Assembly (NCBI RefSeq): GCF_009208565.1
Contig: NZ_WFLK01000014.1
Location: forward strand, 124,001 to 188,000
DNA: 64,000 bases
Reading direction: 5' to 3'
From: Janthinobacterium aquaticum
Lineage (GTDB): Bacteria; Pseudomonadota; Gammaproteobacteria; Burkholderiales; Burkholderiaceae_D
A program made the translations under genes and the position numbers. The notes beneath the pieces are model-generated. The model was not told where the DNA came from, made no database searches, and saw nothing but the letters and a program-made list of their open reading frames with translations. Shown piece by piece: positions 1 to 9,870 of the stretch. Positions within the stretch are counted from its first letter, which is position 1, and each line of letters begins with the position of its first letter.

Positions 1-1013
1 TAAGGGAATTTGATGCGTTAATAGGACTGAAGGATTGGTTTTTTGCGCACGGTTTGTATCGGCGAGAGCAAGCCGTTGCAAGTGATTGGGGTAGGCCACA
101 CTGGATTCGGACAATCGCAAAAAGTCCAGCGCTCATCATGCAGGGAGCTGTGGTATATCCCTCGATTGTTGCCGAGCGACGAGAAGGTATTTTGAACGAT
201 GTCAGTGCTCTGCAAATAGGTGTCTTACTTCAACTGTTACGACGTTATGGATTTGCCGTGCCTGGTGCAATTCGACAAGCTGAAATTGCTACAGGTACTG
301 CCGTAAGGAGCTGGCCTCTTGAGCGCGACGAACGTGTGTACTACGAGCGGCAGCTGGCTGCTGAACGGCGCAGTGTGTATCGAACAGATACGTTGCGCTT
401 GTTCAAATTGTTGCACGAAGTATTGGATACACGATTGGCAGCCCCCAGCGCGCAGCCACAAATTTACGGGACCACGGCTTTTTACGCAATATGGGAAGAT
501 GCGTGCTGTACGGGTATCGGCGGTGATCTACCTACGGGATTCCATGCGGCACTTGGCCAACCGATATGGTGGACCTACGATGATGCGGGACGGAAGCAGC
601 GACACGGGCAAACGCAGATTCCGGACTTGGTAGTAAGGCGTGATCGATGGTTGCTTATCATTGACGCGAAATATTATTTTCCATTTCCAGGGTCACGTCC
701 AGGTGGCCCTGACATCATCAAGCAAGTCTACTATGCGGAATCTCTTCAGCATCCTCAAGCTAACCTCATTTCGATATTCCTTTTTCCACTTCCAGGAGCC
801 GAGACCCCTCGATTCCTAGGGTATGCCACCATTGAAGGATCTCACCGAGCATTCAACATTGTCGAAGCCTGGGGAGTCGATCCGGTGGCACTACTTGCTA
901 CATACCCTGTCATTTCAGCCGACCGTGCAAATCGCATGATTGATGTTATCGTTGGTAGACGCGAGGGTGTGTCCGAATTCGTCAGCCAGTCCCCAGTGGA
1001 CATTGGCAGTTAA
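1..1013 (+). CDS. LlaJI/McrC-like restriction endonuclease, 5' end outside window
   Basis: The frame is open from the left edge (first full codon at base 3) to a TAA at 1011-1013, so the true start probably lies outside the window. About 336 residues are visible. A PD-(D/E)XK nuclease core is seen at about 618-676: IPDLVV, then IIDAKYY (the D and the DAK), followed by GGPDIIKQVYYAE, a pattern recalled from LlaJI-family restriction endonucleases. An upstream W-x-RTI segment also fits that family. LlaJI-type enzymes act with a McrB-like GTPase, which would have to be encoded left of this window. The gene faces two adenine methyltransferase genes and its last 99 bp overlap the 3' end of the nearer one. 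Nuclease assignment is fairly sure; the LlaJI subfamily is a judgement by eye. Confidence 0.62.
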   Translation, partial: REFDALIGLKDWFFAHGLYRREQAVASDWGRPHWIRTIAKSPALIMQGAVVYPSIVAERREGILNDVSALQIGVLLQLLRRYGFAVPGAIRQAEIATGTAVRSWPLERDERVYYERQLAAERRSVYRTDTLRLFKLLHEVLDTRLAAPSAQPQIYGTTAFYAIWEDACCTGIGGDLPTGFHAALGQPIWWTYDDAGRKQRHGQTQIPDLVVRRDRWLLIIDAKYYFPFPGSRPGGPDIIKQVYYAESLQHPQANLISIFLFPLPGAETPRFLGYATIEGSHRAFNIVEAWGVDPVALLATYPVISADRANRMIDVIVGRREGVSEFVSQSPVDIGS

Positions 1014-2303
1014 CGGAGTGAGCGGCCGGGATGTTTTCCGACTTGGCCTAGTCCTCCGAACGCCATGAAATAGGTATTCGTTGACTAGTTCCTTCTGCTT
1101 GCCCACCCGACTTTGGTAATTTTTTCGAATCTCAAGGGCGGGAATCACCTCACTGCTTTCGAACAGGTCGGAATCTTCAAATAGCGTTCGGAGCTCGTGA
1201 AGGCCCTCATCGGTCGGTTCACTGACGGAGCTCCAATGATTCCAGTGGTTTCGTCCTCCGTAATAACTGAGTATGACATGCTTCGCATCGACAGCTTCAA
1301 TGAGCTGCCTGAGGCTGTCAACGAAACGATTTCGATAACAGAAATTGCTCGCGAAATCGTCGCTCGGATGTTGCCCCCGAACATGGCTAAGGCCTGACAC
1401 GTAAGACTCAACATCCTGTAGGAAAGGATAAGCTGAAATAAAGTTGAGAAGGTGATAGTAGGCGCTGTACTGCCTGAAATTGTACGGCGGATCAAGGTAG
1501 CAAACGTCGTGCGTTGCGAACGCTCCTGCGGCGTCAATTGCATCAGCATTGGCCAATTCCGCAACGGGATGCGAGCACGATACCAAAGGAATCCTTAGTT
1601 GGAAGGCTTGTTCTGCATTTGGCCAGAGGCGATTGCGGTTGAAGTCGTGAAAAGTGCCATTCACATTTGCAGTAATTACGATCTCTTCTAAGGCGCTCGT
1701 TAGGAGTAGGAATATCTCGTTCCGTGTCAAACGGCCCTCGATCCACCATGCCCGTATGGCGTTTAGGACGCCATCAATGATAAGAGCATTTCCTTTAGAA
1801 AAATAATTGCGCATGCCCTTCGTACCACGGAGGCTTAGGAATGCTGACCGCGATCCCCACTGGGTATAGCAGTCTGTGATGACCCCGGGCTTTGTGTTGG
1901 CCTCACCTAATGTTTGGAGGTGCGCCAAAACGTTGGCTAGAGAGGAGAGGTCTTGGAATATTTTTTTTGGAGTGCAGTTTGGCAGATACAACTCACCAAA
2001 GCGGTCCATGGAACGGCCTAGTTCATGTTGCAATTTCTCAACTCGGAACTTATCTGTGCTATGGGTTTGGATCGAATGAAATAACGGCGGTTCAGACGTT
2101 CCGAGATAGGCTTGAGCCAGCACATAGCTGAAGCGGTTTGAATCACAGGCTGCGGTCTCCCAGCCACGGCTACGGAAATAGCGAGATACATTGTTCGTAC
2201 CGGCGAAGACGTCAGAAAGACGCGTCGCTTCTGGTATGCGGTTCTTGATGAAATTATCAATCAAGGGTAGCAAGGATGCTTTATTGCCCAAATATTTTTC
2301 CAT
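915..2303 (-). CDS. D12-class DNA adenine N6-methyltransferase (M1)
   Basis: A 462-residue DNA adenine methylase of the Dam/D12 type. The N-terminus has KYLGNK (the family's YLGxK entry motif), then the SAM-binding LSDVFAGTNNVSRYF (F-x-G-x-x motif) at about residues 30-44, and the catalytic motif YLDPPYNFRQY in the middle. It would protect host DNA from the nuclease encoded at 1-1013. It starts one base after the TAA of the upstream methylase gene (TAA-A-ATG), so the two are probably translationally coupled. It shares the D12 layout with that neighbour but has no HTH. Two methylases of one class in one operon usually mean an asymmetric site, one enzyme per strand. The last 99 bp run into the oppositely oriented endonuclease gene. 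Confidence 0.82.
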   Translation of the reverse strand: MEKYLGNKASLLPLIDNFIKNRIPEATRLSDVFAGTNNVSRYFRSRGWETAACDSNRFSYVLAQAYLGTSEPPLFHSIQTHSTDKFRVEKLQHELGRSMDRFGELYLPNCTPKKIFQDLSSLANVLAHLQTLGEANTKPGVITDCYTQWGSRSAFLSLRGTKGMRNYFSKGNALIIDGVLNAIRAWWIEGRLTRNEIFLLLTSALEEIVITANVNGTFHDFNRNRLWPNAEQAFQLRIPLVSCSHPVAELANADAIDAAGAFATHDVCYLDPPYNFRQYSAYYHLLNFISAYPFLQDVESYVSGLSHVRGQHPSDDFASNFCYRNRFVDSLRQLIEAVDAKHVILSYYGGRNHWNHWSSVSEPTDEGLHELRTLFEDSDLFESSEVIPALEIRKNYQSRVGKQKELVNEYLFHGVRRTRPSRKTSRPLTPLTANVHWGLADEFGHTLASTNDNINHAICTVG

Positions 2304-2304
2304 T

Positions 2305-3819
2305 TTAGACCTTGCAAATTAGAAGTCGCTCTGCATCGTTGCGGATACCTACGTTATGTGTCTTTGTATTCAGCTTCCTATGGCTGTGTTCGGTGATTTC
2401 CATTACTGAAACATTGGGATAGTGGCGCTTGGCAGTCGCAACAAGATCTGGAAATGTTAGGAGACGTGGACGATGTCCCTCCGCCTCGTCAAATGGCGAA
2501 TAGGACAACACCAAGGGTGCTTCACGGCGTACAGTCGCTGCGAATAACTTATCAAAGGCTGCGGGCGCTGTCGACGGCACGCAGAATGATGATTGATGGC
2601 GACCTATTCGATAGACGCCTCGCATCACTGATAGTTCCCCCCGTTTCTTCATTTCGTCGAGACGTGGGGAGTCTCTCAGAACTAGTGTTTCAAGGACATG
2701 ATAGAACCGCGAATAGTGGTCAATCGTGTATGGGGGATCGGCATAGTACACGCCACACTCGCGATCATTTGCGGCGAATTCAATCACATCACCGCGCACC
2801 ACTCGATGATTGTCGTTTGTCGGCAAAACATGTTCTTGCCAGCGATTGGCCCAGCTTTGAAATATCTGAATTGTATTCAGGGTTCGGTCACGCAGCGCTC
2901 TCTGCAGCAGTAGCGGAGGAATGCGACCATCGGCTTTCTTAAGTTTCATTGGCTGCGCAAACTGCTTCCCGACTGTATTGACAATCTCGCTGGCGGTACT
3001 GAGTAGAACAGCTAGTACACAACTCTTAGATGACGGGACTTTCAAGGCATTAGCTGCCATGTAGATGGCATCTAATTCGAGGGCCTGAGCATAGGAGAAA
3101 TACGGTCCGCCAAAGTATCGGATTGCGGTTAAATCGGCGGTGTTGAATTCGCTAGTTTTGAGTCCTTTGATAACTTTGCCAAGCAACTTTTCTAAACGCG
3201 GAGGGCAGTTCGTAAGCGGACGTTGCTCATGGATTGCTAACGAACCGAACTCCATTAGATGGATGAGATCTTCAGGGTCCCCCGAGGCTGCTTTGTGAAG
3301 TGCCTTCGCTTCAAACTCAAGCAGTGGCGCGACCTGGTGGGAGACTCGGCGAGCGAACTCATTCACTTGCAACATAAACTCAGGTTGAATGAACTCTGCG
3401 TAGTGTTCTGCTTTCCCATGCAATAGCGCCGTCGTAAGAGCATGTGAAAATGCTTGTATGTCGACCGCCGTTACGGGTCTAATTGTGCCCAACAATGAGC
3501 TAACTACGCCGCTCCCGGCGAATAGGTCGCCAACGCGTGATGCACCTGGAGCGACTTCACTGAGTACGGTGGCAATAGTCTCGGCCAAGCGTTGCTTGCT
3601 ACCGAGGTACTGAATTGGTCGGAACGCTTTGACAGGGGCGTTTGTCGACGTGGTGTTTGATGCCAAGATTGCTAGTTCACTCAATCGCTTCGGTGCCGGT
3701 TGCGACCTGCCGCTCTCCCAGTAGGCGACGGTGATCTGGCTCACCTGAAATCGTTCGCCAAAATGAGTCTGCGATTCGCACAGGCGATTCCGTAGTTCGC
3801 GGATGGCGGTTGGGGTCAT
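2305..3819 (-). CDS. HTH-fused D12-class DNA adenine N6-methyltransferase (M2)
   Basis: About 504 residues. Residues 1-55 form a Cro/C1-type helix-turn-helix (LCESQTHFGERFQVSQITVAYWESG). A D12 adenine methylase follows: QYLGSK, then VGDLFAGSGVVSSLL (SAM binding), then the catalytic YADPPYTIDHYSRFYH. First gene of the methylase operon. The ATG at 3819 is chosen over the in-frame ATG at 3858 because the promoter -10 (3847-3852) lies between them, and because the HTH homology starts right after 3819. In other R-M systems, methylases with N-terminal HTH domains repress their own promoter; here a palindrome sits between -35 and -10, so autoregulation is likely. Together with M1 and the nuclease this forms a restriction-modification cassette. 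Confidence 0.82.
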   Translation of the reverse strand: MTPTAIRELRNRLCESQTHFGERFQVSQITVAYWESGRSQPAPKRLSELAILASNTTSTNAPVKAFRPIQYLGSKQRLAETIATVLSEVAPGASRVGDLFAGSGVVSSLLGTIRPVTAVDIQAFSHALTTALLHGKAEHYAEFIQPEFMLQVNEFARRVSHQVAPLLEFEAKALHKAASGDPEDLIHLMEFGSLAIHEQRPLTNCPPRLEKLLGKVIKGLKTSEFNTADLTAIRYFGGPYFSYAQALELDAIYMAANALKVPSSKSCVLAVLLSTASEIVNTVGKQFAQPMKLKKADGRIPPLLLQRALRDRTLNTIQIFQSWANRWQEHVLPTNDNHRVVRGDVIEFAANDRECGVYYADPPYTIDHYSRFYHVLETLVLRDSPRLDEMKKRGELSVMRGVYRIGRHQSSFCVPSTAPAAFDKLFAATVRREAPLVLSYSPFDEAEGHRPRLLTFPDLVATAKRHYPNVSVMEITEHSHRKLNTKTHNVGIRNDAERLLICKV

Positions 3820-3846
3820 AGAGATATCGATCAGAAATAGATGTAT

Positions 3847-3874
3847 TTTATAACACATCTACTAGATAGGCAAA
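3847..3874 (-). promoter_or_regulatory. Promoter with internal palindrome for the methylase operon
   Basis: On the minus strand, -35 TTTGCC (3869-3874) and -10 TATAAA (3847-3852) are 16 bp apart. The spacer contains the palindrome ATCTA-C-TAGAT (3857-3867). A protein bound there would block RNA polymerase, which suits self-repression by the HTH-methylase. Seen directly; its function is inferred. Confidence 0.5.
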
Positions 3875-3878
3875 TTTG

Positions 3879-3933
3879 ACCGCTCCCCTACATGAAAGCA
3901 GCAATTAACTTCGCATGTATCCAGGGGAGCGGT
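3879..3933. promoter_or_regulatory. 11-bp inverted repeat upstream of the methylase promoter
   Basis: ACCGCTCCCCT (3879-3889) and AGGGGAGCGGT (3923-3933) are perfect inverted copies, 44 bp centre to centre. Inside them ACATG (3890-3894) pairs with CATGT (3914-3918). It could be a paired operator about four helical turns apart, or an RNA hairpin. It lies between the methylase start and the IS left end. Confidence 0.45.
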
Positions 3934-3986
3934 AACGTGCAGTCGAGAACAAATAGGTCTTGCCTAACAAGAAGTGAGCCAGGTTG

Positions 3987-4013
3987 TGTAGTGGTTTAAT
4001 GTACCCGGACACT
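3987..4013. repeat. IS left terminal inverted repeat
   Basis: Begins TGTAGTGGT and ends CCCGGACACT. It matches the inverted right end at 19 of 27 or more positions, with the mismatches confined to the centre. Confidence 0.85.
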
Positions 4014-4307
4014 GATTTAGGCGAGAATACTCGCCATGGAGAGGTGTTTGATGAGCAAGCAAAGACTTACATTTTCCCCTGAGTCCCAGCAACAAGCAGC
4101 ATGCTTGGTATTAGATCAGGGATACAGCCACGTGGAGGCTAGTCGGTCGATCGGCATCGGAGAATCGCTGATGCGCCGCTGGGTTCAACAGCTTCAATTG
4201 GAGCGACAAGGCGTCACGCCACAGGGCAAGGCAATCACGCCGGATCAGCAGCGAATACAGGAACTTGAGGCGCGCATTGAGCGTCTCGAGCGGGAGAAAT
4301 CCATTTT

Positions 4308-5222
<915 letters not shown>

Positions 5223-5435
5223 CGGTAACGGAAAGACGGCTTGATAGGATCGGCAAGGTAGCGTGTCATATTAACGGGTTGCCGAGAAAGGCGAGAACTT
5301 AACCGTAGCCTGCAATGCATCGCCTGCGAATGCAAACTCTGTGGGAAGAAGCGATTATTAGGCGCAGGCCGTTCAGATACGTCCTTAAAACCTATGCGGT
5401 GCTTACATACGGATAATCGGTAAGGAAAAAATAGA
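5223..5435. other. Intergenic stretch between IS and tRNA terminator, nothing recognised
   Basis: No credible ORF, RNA gene or repeat seen. The 8-mer CGGTAACG at 5223-5230 also occurs at 3930-3937, on the other side of the IS, but not next to it, so it is not a target duplication. Confidence 0.5.
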
Positions 5436-5468
5436 AAAGGGTTACATGCGGAGCAAATGTAACCCTTT
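5436..5468 (-). terminator. Rho-independent terminator of tRNA-Thr
   Basis: A perfect 12-bp stem, AAAGGGTTACAT (5436-5447) with ATGTAACCCTTT (5457-5468), and a 9-nt loop. Read on the minus strand it is followed by TTTTCTATTTTTTCC. It begins 18 nt after the tRNA CCA end. Confidence 0.85.
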
Positions 5469-5486
5469 GATTTTCCTACTAAATTC

Positions 5487-5562
<76 letters not shown>

Positions 5563-5588
5563 GAAAACTGTGCGTTGCGAATTATACG

Positions 5589-6092
5589 CTATTTAATGCG
5601 CGTGAGGGTCGGGCGGCCGCCTTTTTTTGGTGGCTCGTCGTCGCCGGGCGGCGTGGTGTCGCGCTGTTCCGGGTTGCCTGTGGGGACCGAGGCCAGTGTC
5701 GGGCCGGATGCTGCCGGGGCTGGCGGCGGCGGGGCGTCGGTTGATTCGGGGCTGTTAGTCGGGGCGCTGTCGTCGTTGCCGAGCGTGGGCTCGAAGGCCA
5801 TGCCCTGGCCGTTTTCGTTGGCGTAGATGGCCATCACGTTGTCGACCGGCACATAGATTTCACGCGAGACGCCGCCGAAGCGGGCGTGGAAGCGGATGGC
5901 GTCGTTGTCCATCTTCAGGCCGTTGGTGGCGCCAAAGCTGATGTTGAGGACGATCTCGCCTTTTTTCACGTATTCCATCGGCACCGTGGTGCGCGAGTCG
6001 ACCTTGACCGCGAGGTAAGGCGTGTAGCCGCTGTCGGTACACCACTCGTAAATGGCGCGCAGCATATAGGGTTTGGTTGAGATTTCAGACAT
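5589..6092 (-). CDS. sspB: ClpXP specificity-enhancing factor SspB
   Basis: 167 residues. SspB tethers ssrA-tagged proteins to the ClpXP protease in the cytoplasm. The N-terminal SspB fold is recognisable (TKPYMLRAIYEWCTDSGYTPYL, then IVLNISFGATNGLKM and REIYVPVDNVMAIYANENGQG). A Pro/Ala/Ser-rich linker follows, then the ClpX-binding tail GGRPTLTRIK at the C-terminus, matching the RPxL tail of known SspB. ATG 6092 (MSEIST) is preferred over the TTG at 6098. It follows sspA on the same strand, separated by about 220 bp holding a dispersed repeat. The linker is long for the family; this part is expected to be disordered. Confidence 0.93.
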   Translation of the reverse strand: MSEISTKPYMLRAIYEWCTDSGYTPYLAVKVDSRTTVPMEYVKKGEIVLNISFGATNGLKMDNDAIRFHARFGGVSREIYVPVDNVMAIYANENGQGMAFEPTLGNDDSAPTNSPESTDAPPPPAPAASGPTLASVPTGNPEQRDTTPPGDDEPPKKGGRPTLTRIK

Positions 6093-6204
6093 GATCAATA
6101 CTGTAAGGCGGGAGCGCCCTCGTCAGTGACAAGGTGACGCACCGGTATTTCAATAAGACAGGGCAGTGAAGCCGGAAAACTCCCACTGAAAAATTTCCCG
6201 GAAA

Positions 6205-6296
6205 GCGTAGCGAGCAAGCCCGATATCGGCCTGAGTAACGCAGCCGTACGAATGTACGGCGAGTAACGCCAGGCCAAGAGCAGGCTGCGCAGTAGC
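6205..6296 (-). repeat. Dispersed structured intergenic repeat, copy 1
   Basis: About 92 bp between sspA and sspB. Read on the minus strand it runs from CTACTGCGC to GCTCGCTACGC, with a central hairpin GCCGTAC-attc-GTACGGC (6243-6260). A diverged copy in the other orientation lies at 50962-51055 with the same order of conserved blocks (CTACTGCGC, GGCC-GGCG, CTCGC, GTACAT, GCTGCG, GGCC, GCTCGCTACG). In the second copy one stem pair is changed on both sides. Confidence 0.7.
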
Positions 6297-6312
6297 TTTA
6301 CCGGATCATTTT

Positions 6313-6924
6313 TTAACGGCGCATGACTTTTTCCGAAGGGGTCAATGCTTCGATATACGCCGGACGCGAGAAGATGCGTTCAGCGTATTTCATCAGCGGT
6401 GCTGCCGTTTTCGACAGTTCGATGCCATAGTGGTCCAGGCGCCACAGCAGTGGTGCAACAGCCACGTCGAGCATCGAGAATTCGTCGCCCAGCATGTATT
6501 TGTTTTTCAGGAACAGCGGCGCGAGCGTGGTCAGGCGGTCGCGGATTTCTGCGCGGGCCTTGTCGTGGCTCTTGTCGTTGCCCTTGGCGCGTTCGCTTTC
6601 CAGCACGTGCACGTGCACGAACAACTCTTTTTCAAAGTTGAACAGCATCAGGCGGGCGCGCGCGCGCATCAAAGGGTCGGCCGGCATCAGTTGCGGATGC
6701 GGGAAGCGCTCGTCGATGTACTCGTTGATGATGTTCGATTCATACAGAATCAGTTCGCGCTCGACCAGGATCGGCACCTGGCCGTACGGGTTCATGGTCG
6801 AAATGTCTTCCGGCTTGTTGAACAGGTCGACGTCGCGCACTTCGAAGTCCATGCCTTTTTCAAACAGGACCAGGCGGCAGCGTTGCGAAAATGGGCAGGT
6901 TGTACCCGAATAGAGAACCATCAT
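6313..6924 (-). CDS. sspA: Stringent starvation protein A (GST-fold)
   Basis: 203 residues, a glutathione S-transferase fold without clear GST catalytic use. In E. coli SspA binds RNA polymerase and helps survival in starvation and acid. The thioredoxin-like domain (residues 1-80) has YSGTTCPFSQRCRLVLFEKG and the cis-proline segment YGQVPILVERELILYESNIINEYIDE in order; the helical C-terminal domain follows (LGDEFSMLDVAVAPLLWRLD). AAGGAAC precedes the double ATG. It follows petC by about 120 bp and precedes sspB. petABC-sspAB is a common order in Burkholderiales. Between petC and sspA the CCGGCTTGAAGCCGG dyad (7023-7037) may act as a weak terminator. Confidence 0.95.
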   Translation of the reverse strand: MMVLYSGTTCPFSQRCRLVLFEKGMDFEVRDVDLFNKPEDISTMNPYGQVPILVERELILYESNIINEYIDERFPHPQLMPADPLMRARARLMLFNFEKELFVHVHVLESERAKGNDKSHDKARAEIRDRLTTLAPLFLKNKYMLGDEFSMLDVAVAPLLWRLDHYGIELSKTAAPLMKYAERIFSRPAYIEALTPSEKVMRR

Positions 6925-7045
6925 TTTTTATAGTTCCTTAGAAACAAAGGGGGTGAAGCCGCGAACGGCTCACCCCAAGTTCATTTGCCCGCGCATGCGG
7001 ACAATGCTAAAAACGGCATTAACCGGCTTGAAGCCGGCGCCTCAC

Positions 7046-7810
7046 TTATTTGACTTCCTTCCAGAACGACGCATTCAGGCGCCATGCCAGCAGCGCAAAA
7101 GCCGACAGGAACAGCAGTACCCAAACGCCCAGGCGCTTGCGTGTCTGCTGTGCCGGTTCGGCCATCCACTCCATGTAACCGACCAGGTCGGCTACTGCAG
7201 TGTCGTAATCGATCTTGTTCAACGTGCCTGGCTTGACTTGCTCGAAGCCGACAAATTTGTGGATTTTCTTGCCCGCTTCATGCGGATCAGTCTCTTCTAC
7301 AAACTTGGCAGTCTGGATACCTTGCAACTCCCATAACACATGTGGCATGGCAACATTCGGCACGACCATATTATTCCAGCCGGTCGGACGCGTGTCATCT
7401 TTATAGAACGTACGCAGGTAAGTATACAGGTAGTCGCCGCCAGTGCCAGCGGAAGATGATTTTGCGCGTGAAATTACCGACAGATCGGGCGGAACGACGC
7501 CAAAAAACGTCTTGGCGTCCTTGGCCGCCAGCGACGTTGTCATCAAGTCGCCCACTTTATCACCAGTAAACAACAAATTGTTCTTGATCTGGTCTTCCGT
7601 CAGGCCCAGGTCTTTCAGGCGGTTGTAGCGCATCGAGACGGCAGCGTGGCAATTCAAGCAATGATTAACGAACAATTTGGCACCGTGTTGCAGCGCGGCC
7701 ATGTTGGTTGAACGGTCAGGCGCCTTGTCGAGCGGAAAGCCGCCTTCGCTGGCAAAGCCCATGGCCGGTACGAACGCCAGGATGGCGAGCAGTTTTTTTG
7801 CAATCTTCAT
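7046..7810 (-). CDS. petC: Cytochrome c1 of the bc1 complex
   Basis: 254 residues. The c-type haem subunit of ubiquinol:cytochrome c oxidoreductase, passing electrons from the Rieske protein to periplasmic cytochrome c. It has a signal peptide (MKIAKKLLAILAFVPAMGFAS), the haem-attachment motif CLNCH with a following MRYNRL at about residues 52-65, and one C-terminal membrane anchor (VWVLLFLSAFALLAWRLNASFW). Third gene of petABC, 36 bp after petB. Length and layout fit the bacterial cytochrome c1 family. Confidence 0.96.
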   Translation of the reverse strand: MKIAKKLLAILAFVPAMGFASEGGFPLDKAPDRSTNMAALQHGAKLFVNHCLNCHAAVSMRYNRLKDLGLTEDQIKNNLLFTGDKVGDLMTTSLAAKDAKTFFGVVPPDLSVISRAKSSSAGTGGDYLYTYLRTFYKDDTRPTGWNNMVVPNVAMPHVLWELQGIQTAKFVEETDPHEAGKKIHKFVGFEQVKPGTLNKIDYDTAVADLVGYMEWMAEPAQQTRKRLGVWVLLFLSAFALLAWRLNASFWKEVK

Positions 7811-7846
7811 TTGATGTAGGTCCTTTGAGCGTGGCGTGGGATCGGC

Positions 7847-9259
7847 TTAGTGCGGGTGAAACGTCACACGCGACGGCACGGTCTTGAACTTGCCCATTGC
7901 ACTCCACCATGGCATCAGCAGGAAAAAGCTGAAGTAAATCAGGGTGCACACTTGCGACACGATGGTCTTGCCGTCCGTTGGCGCCTGGGTACCGAGGTAG
8001 CCGAGGATCAGGAACGACAGGCCGAAGATGGCGTAGATGTATTTATGCCAGGTCGGACGGTAGCGGATCGATTTCACCGGCGAATGGTCGAGCCATGGCA
8101 GGAACGCCAGGATCACTACCGAGCCGCCGAAGAACACCACACCCCAGAATTTGGCGTCGAGCACCTGTGGCAGCATGCCGACGATGGCCACCAGCGCAAT
8201 CACGGCAATGGCGGTCTTGACCTTGGTCGACAGGCGCGATTTCAACCAGATAAACACCACGTAGGCAGCGACCGCACCCATCAGCACGTACATGAAGTCG
8301 GCGGTGGTGGCGCGCAGTACCGAGTAGAACGGCGTGAAGTACCAGGTTGGGGCGATGTGCAGCGGGGTTTTCAGCGAGTCGCCCGGCAGGAAGTTGTTGT
8401 ATTCCAGGAAGTAGCCGCCCATTTCCGGTGCAAAAAACACCACCGCGCTGAAAATGACCAGGAAGATCGATACGCCGAACAGGTCGTGCACGGTGTAGTA
8501 CGGATGGGACGGGATCGAATCGACCGGGTGGCCGTCGGCGCCCAGGTTTTCTTTCACTTCGATGCCGTCCGGATTGCTCGAACCGACTTCGTGCAGGGCG
8601 ATCAGATGCGCTGCAACCAGGCCCAGCAGTACCAACGGGATGGCGATCACGTGGAAGGCGAAGAAGCGGTTCAGGGTGGCGTCGGAGACCACGTAGTCGC
8701 CGCGGATCCACAGCGACAGGTCAGGGCCGATCAGCGGAATGGCGCCGAACAGGTTGACGATCACTTGTGCGCCCCAGTACGACATCTGGCCCCATGGCAG
8801 CAGGTAGCCGAAGAACGCTTCGGCCATCAGGCACAGGAAGATGGCAAAGCCGAACAGCCAGATCAGTTCGCGTGGCTTGCGATACGAGCCGTACAGCAGG
8901 CCGCGCGTCATGTGCAGGTACACGATGATGAAGAAGGCCGACGCGCCGGTCGAGTGCATATAGCGCACCAGCCAGCCCCATGGCACTTCGCGCATGATGT
9001 ACTCGACCGAATTGAAGGCCAGCGCCGCATCGGGCTTGTAATGCATGGTCAGGAAGATACCGGTGACGATCTGCAGCACCAGTACCAGCATGGCCAGGGA
9101 ACCGAAGATGTACCAGAAATTGAAGTTTTTCGGGGCGTAGTACTTGCCCCATTGATCGTTCCACAGTTTGGTCAGCGGAAAGCGGTCATCGATCCAGCCC
9201 ACCGCTTTTTGCGCGGCCGGCGCATCGGCCGGGAATTTGGTTTCTTTGAAAGCAGCCAT
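7847..9259 (-). CDS. petB: Cytochrome b of the bc1 complex
   Basis: 470 residues. The core membrane subunit with quinol oxidation and reduction sites and two b haems. Haem ligand histidines are visible in [32 protein letters not shown] and [10 protein letters not shown]. The Qo-site motif normally written PEWYF reads PTWYF here. Many hydrophobic helices and a C-terminal extension are present. The ATG at 9259 (MAAFKET) is chosen over an upstream TTG. It begins two bases after the petA stop, so the genes are coupled. Confidence 0.96.
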   Translation of the reverse strand: MAAFKETKFPADAPAAQKAVGWIDDRFPLTKLWNDQWGKYYAPKNFNFWYIFGSLAMLVLVLQIVTGIFLTMHYKPDAALAFNSVEYIMREVPWGWLVRYMHSTGASAFFIIVYLHMTRGLLYGSYRKPRELIWLFGFAIFLCLMAEAFFGYLLPWGQMSYWGAQVIVNLFGAIPLIGPDLSLWIRGDYVVSDATLNRFFAFHVIAIPLVLLGLVAAHLIALHEVGSSNPDGIEVKENLGADGHPVDSIPSHPYYTVHDLFGVSIFLVIFSAVVFFAPEMGGYFLEYNNFLPGDSLKTPLHIAPTWYFTPFYSVLRATTADFMYVLMGAVAAYVVFIWLKSRLSTKVKTAIAVIALVAIVGMLPQVLDAKFWGVVFFGGSVVILAFLPWLDHSPVKSIRYRPTWHKYIYAIFGLSFLILGYLGTQAPTDGKTIVSQVCTLIYFSFFLLMPWWSAMGKFKTVPSRVTFHPH

Positions 9260-9261
9260 GA

Positions 9262-9870
9262 TCAAGCCTCGCCTTTCTCGTCTTTACCAATCACCAGTTT
9301 GGTGTCGCTCAGATACATATGGCGCGGCACCTGCAAGTTGTCCGGCGCGGGCTTGTTCTTGAACACGCGGCCGGCCATATCGAAGGTCGAACCGTGGCAA
9401 GGGCACAGGAAGCCGCCTTCCCAATCGTCAGGCAGCGACGGTTGCGGGCCGGGGGTAAATTTCGAGGAAGGAGAGCAGCCGAGGTGGGTACAGATGCCGA
9501 CGGCAACGAGAATTTCAGGCTTGATCGAGCGCCATTCGTTCATGCAGTATTCCGGCGTGAATTCGGCCGGATTGCGTTTGGAATCGGCATCGGCCACCTT
9601 GTCGTCGGTTTTCTTCAGCGACGCCACCATTTCCGGGGTGCGCTTGAGGATCCAGACCGGCTTGCCGCGCCATTCCACGGTGCGCATTTCGCCAGGCTGC
9701 AAGGTGGCGATATCTACTTCGACCGGCGCGCCGGCCGCTTTCGCTCGCTCCGATGGCTGGAAGGTGCTTACCAAGGCACCCGCGGTAGCCAACCCGACTA
9801 CACTGCCCGCCGCGCACGTGGCGACGAGCAAGCCGCGGCGGCCCGAATCGACCTGCTTTTCGTTACTCAT
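9262..9870 (-). CDS. petA: Rieske iron-sulfur subunit of the bc1 complex
   Basis: 202 residues. Carries the 2Fe-2S cluster that takes the first electron from quinol. The N-terminus has a twin-arginine motif ([10 protein letters not shown]) and one membrane helix ([15 protein letters not shown]), fitting Tat-dependent insertion. The cluster motifs are CTHLGC and CPCHGS near residues 153-178. First gene of petABC. Its promoter must lie in 9871-10283, shared divergently with mscL. Confidence 0.97.
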   Translation of the reverse strand: MSNEKQVDSGRRGLLVATCAAGSVVGLATAGALVSTFQPSERAKAAGAPVEVDIATLQPGEMRTVEWRGKPVWILKRTPEMVASLKKTDDKVADADSKRNPAEFTPEYCMNEWRSIKPEILVAVGICTHLGCSPSSKFTPGPQPSLPDDWEGGFLCPCHGSTFDMAGRVFKNKPAPDNLQVPRHMYLSDTKLVIGKDEKGEA

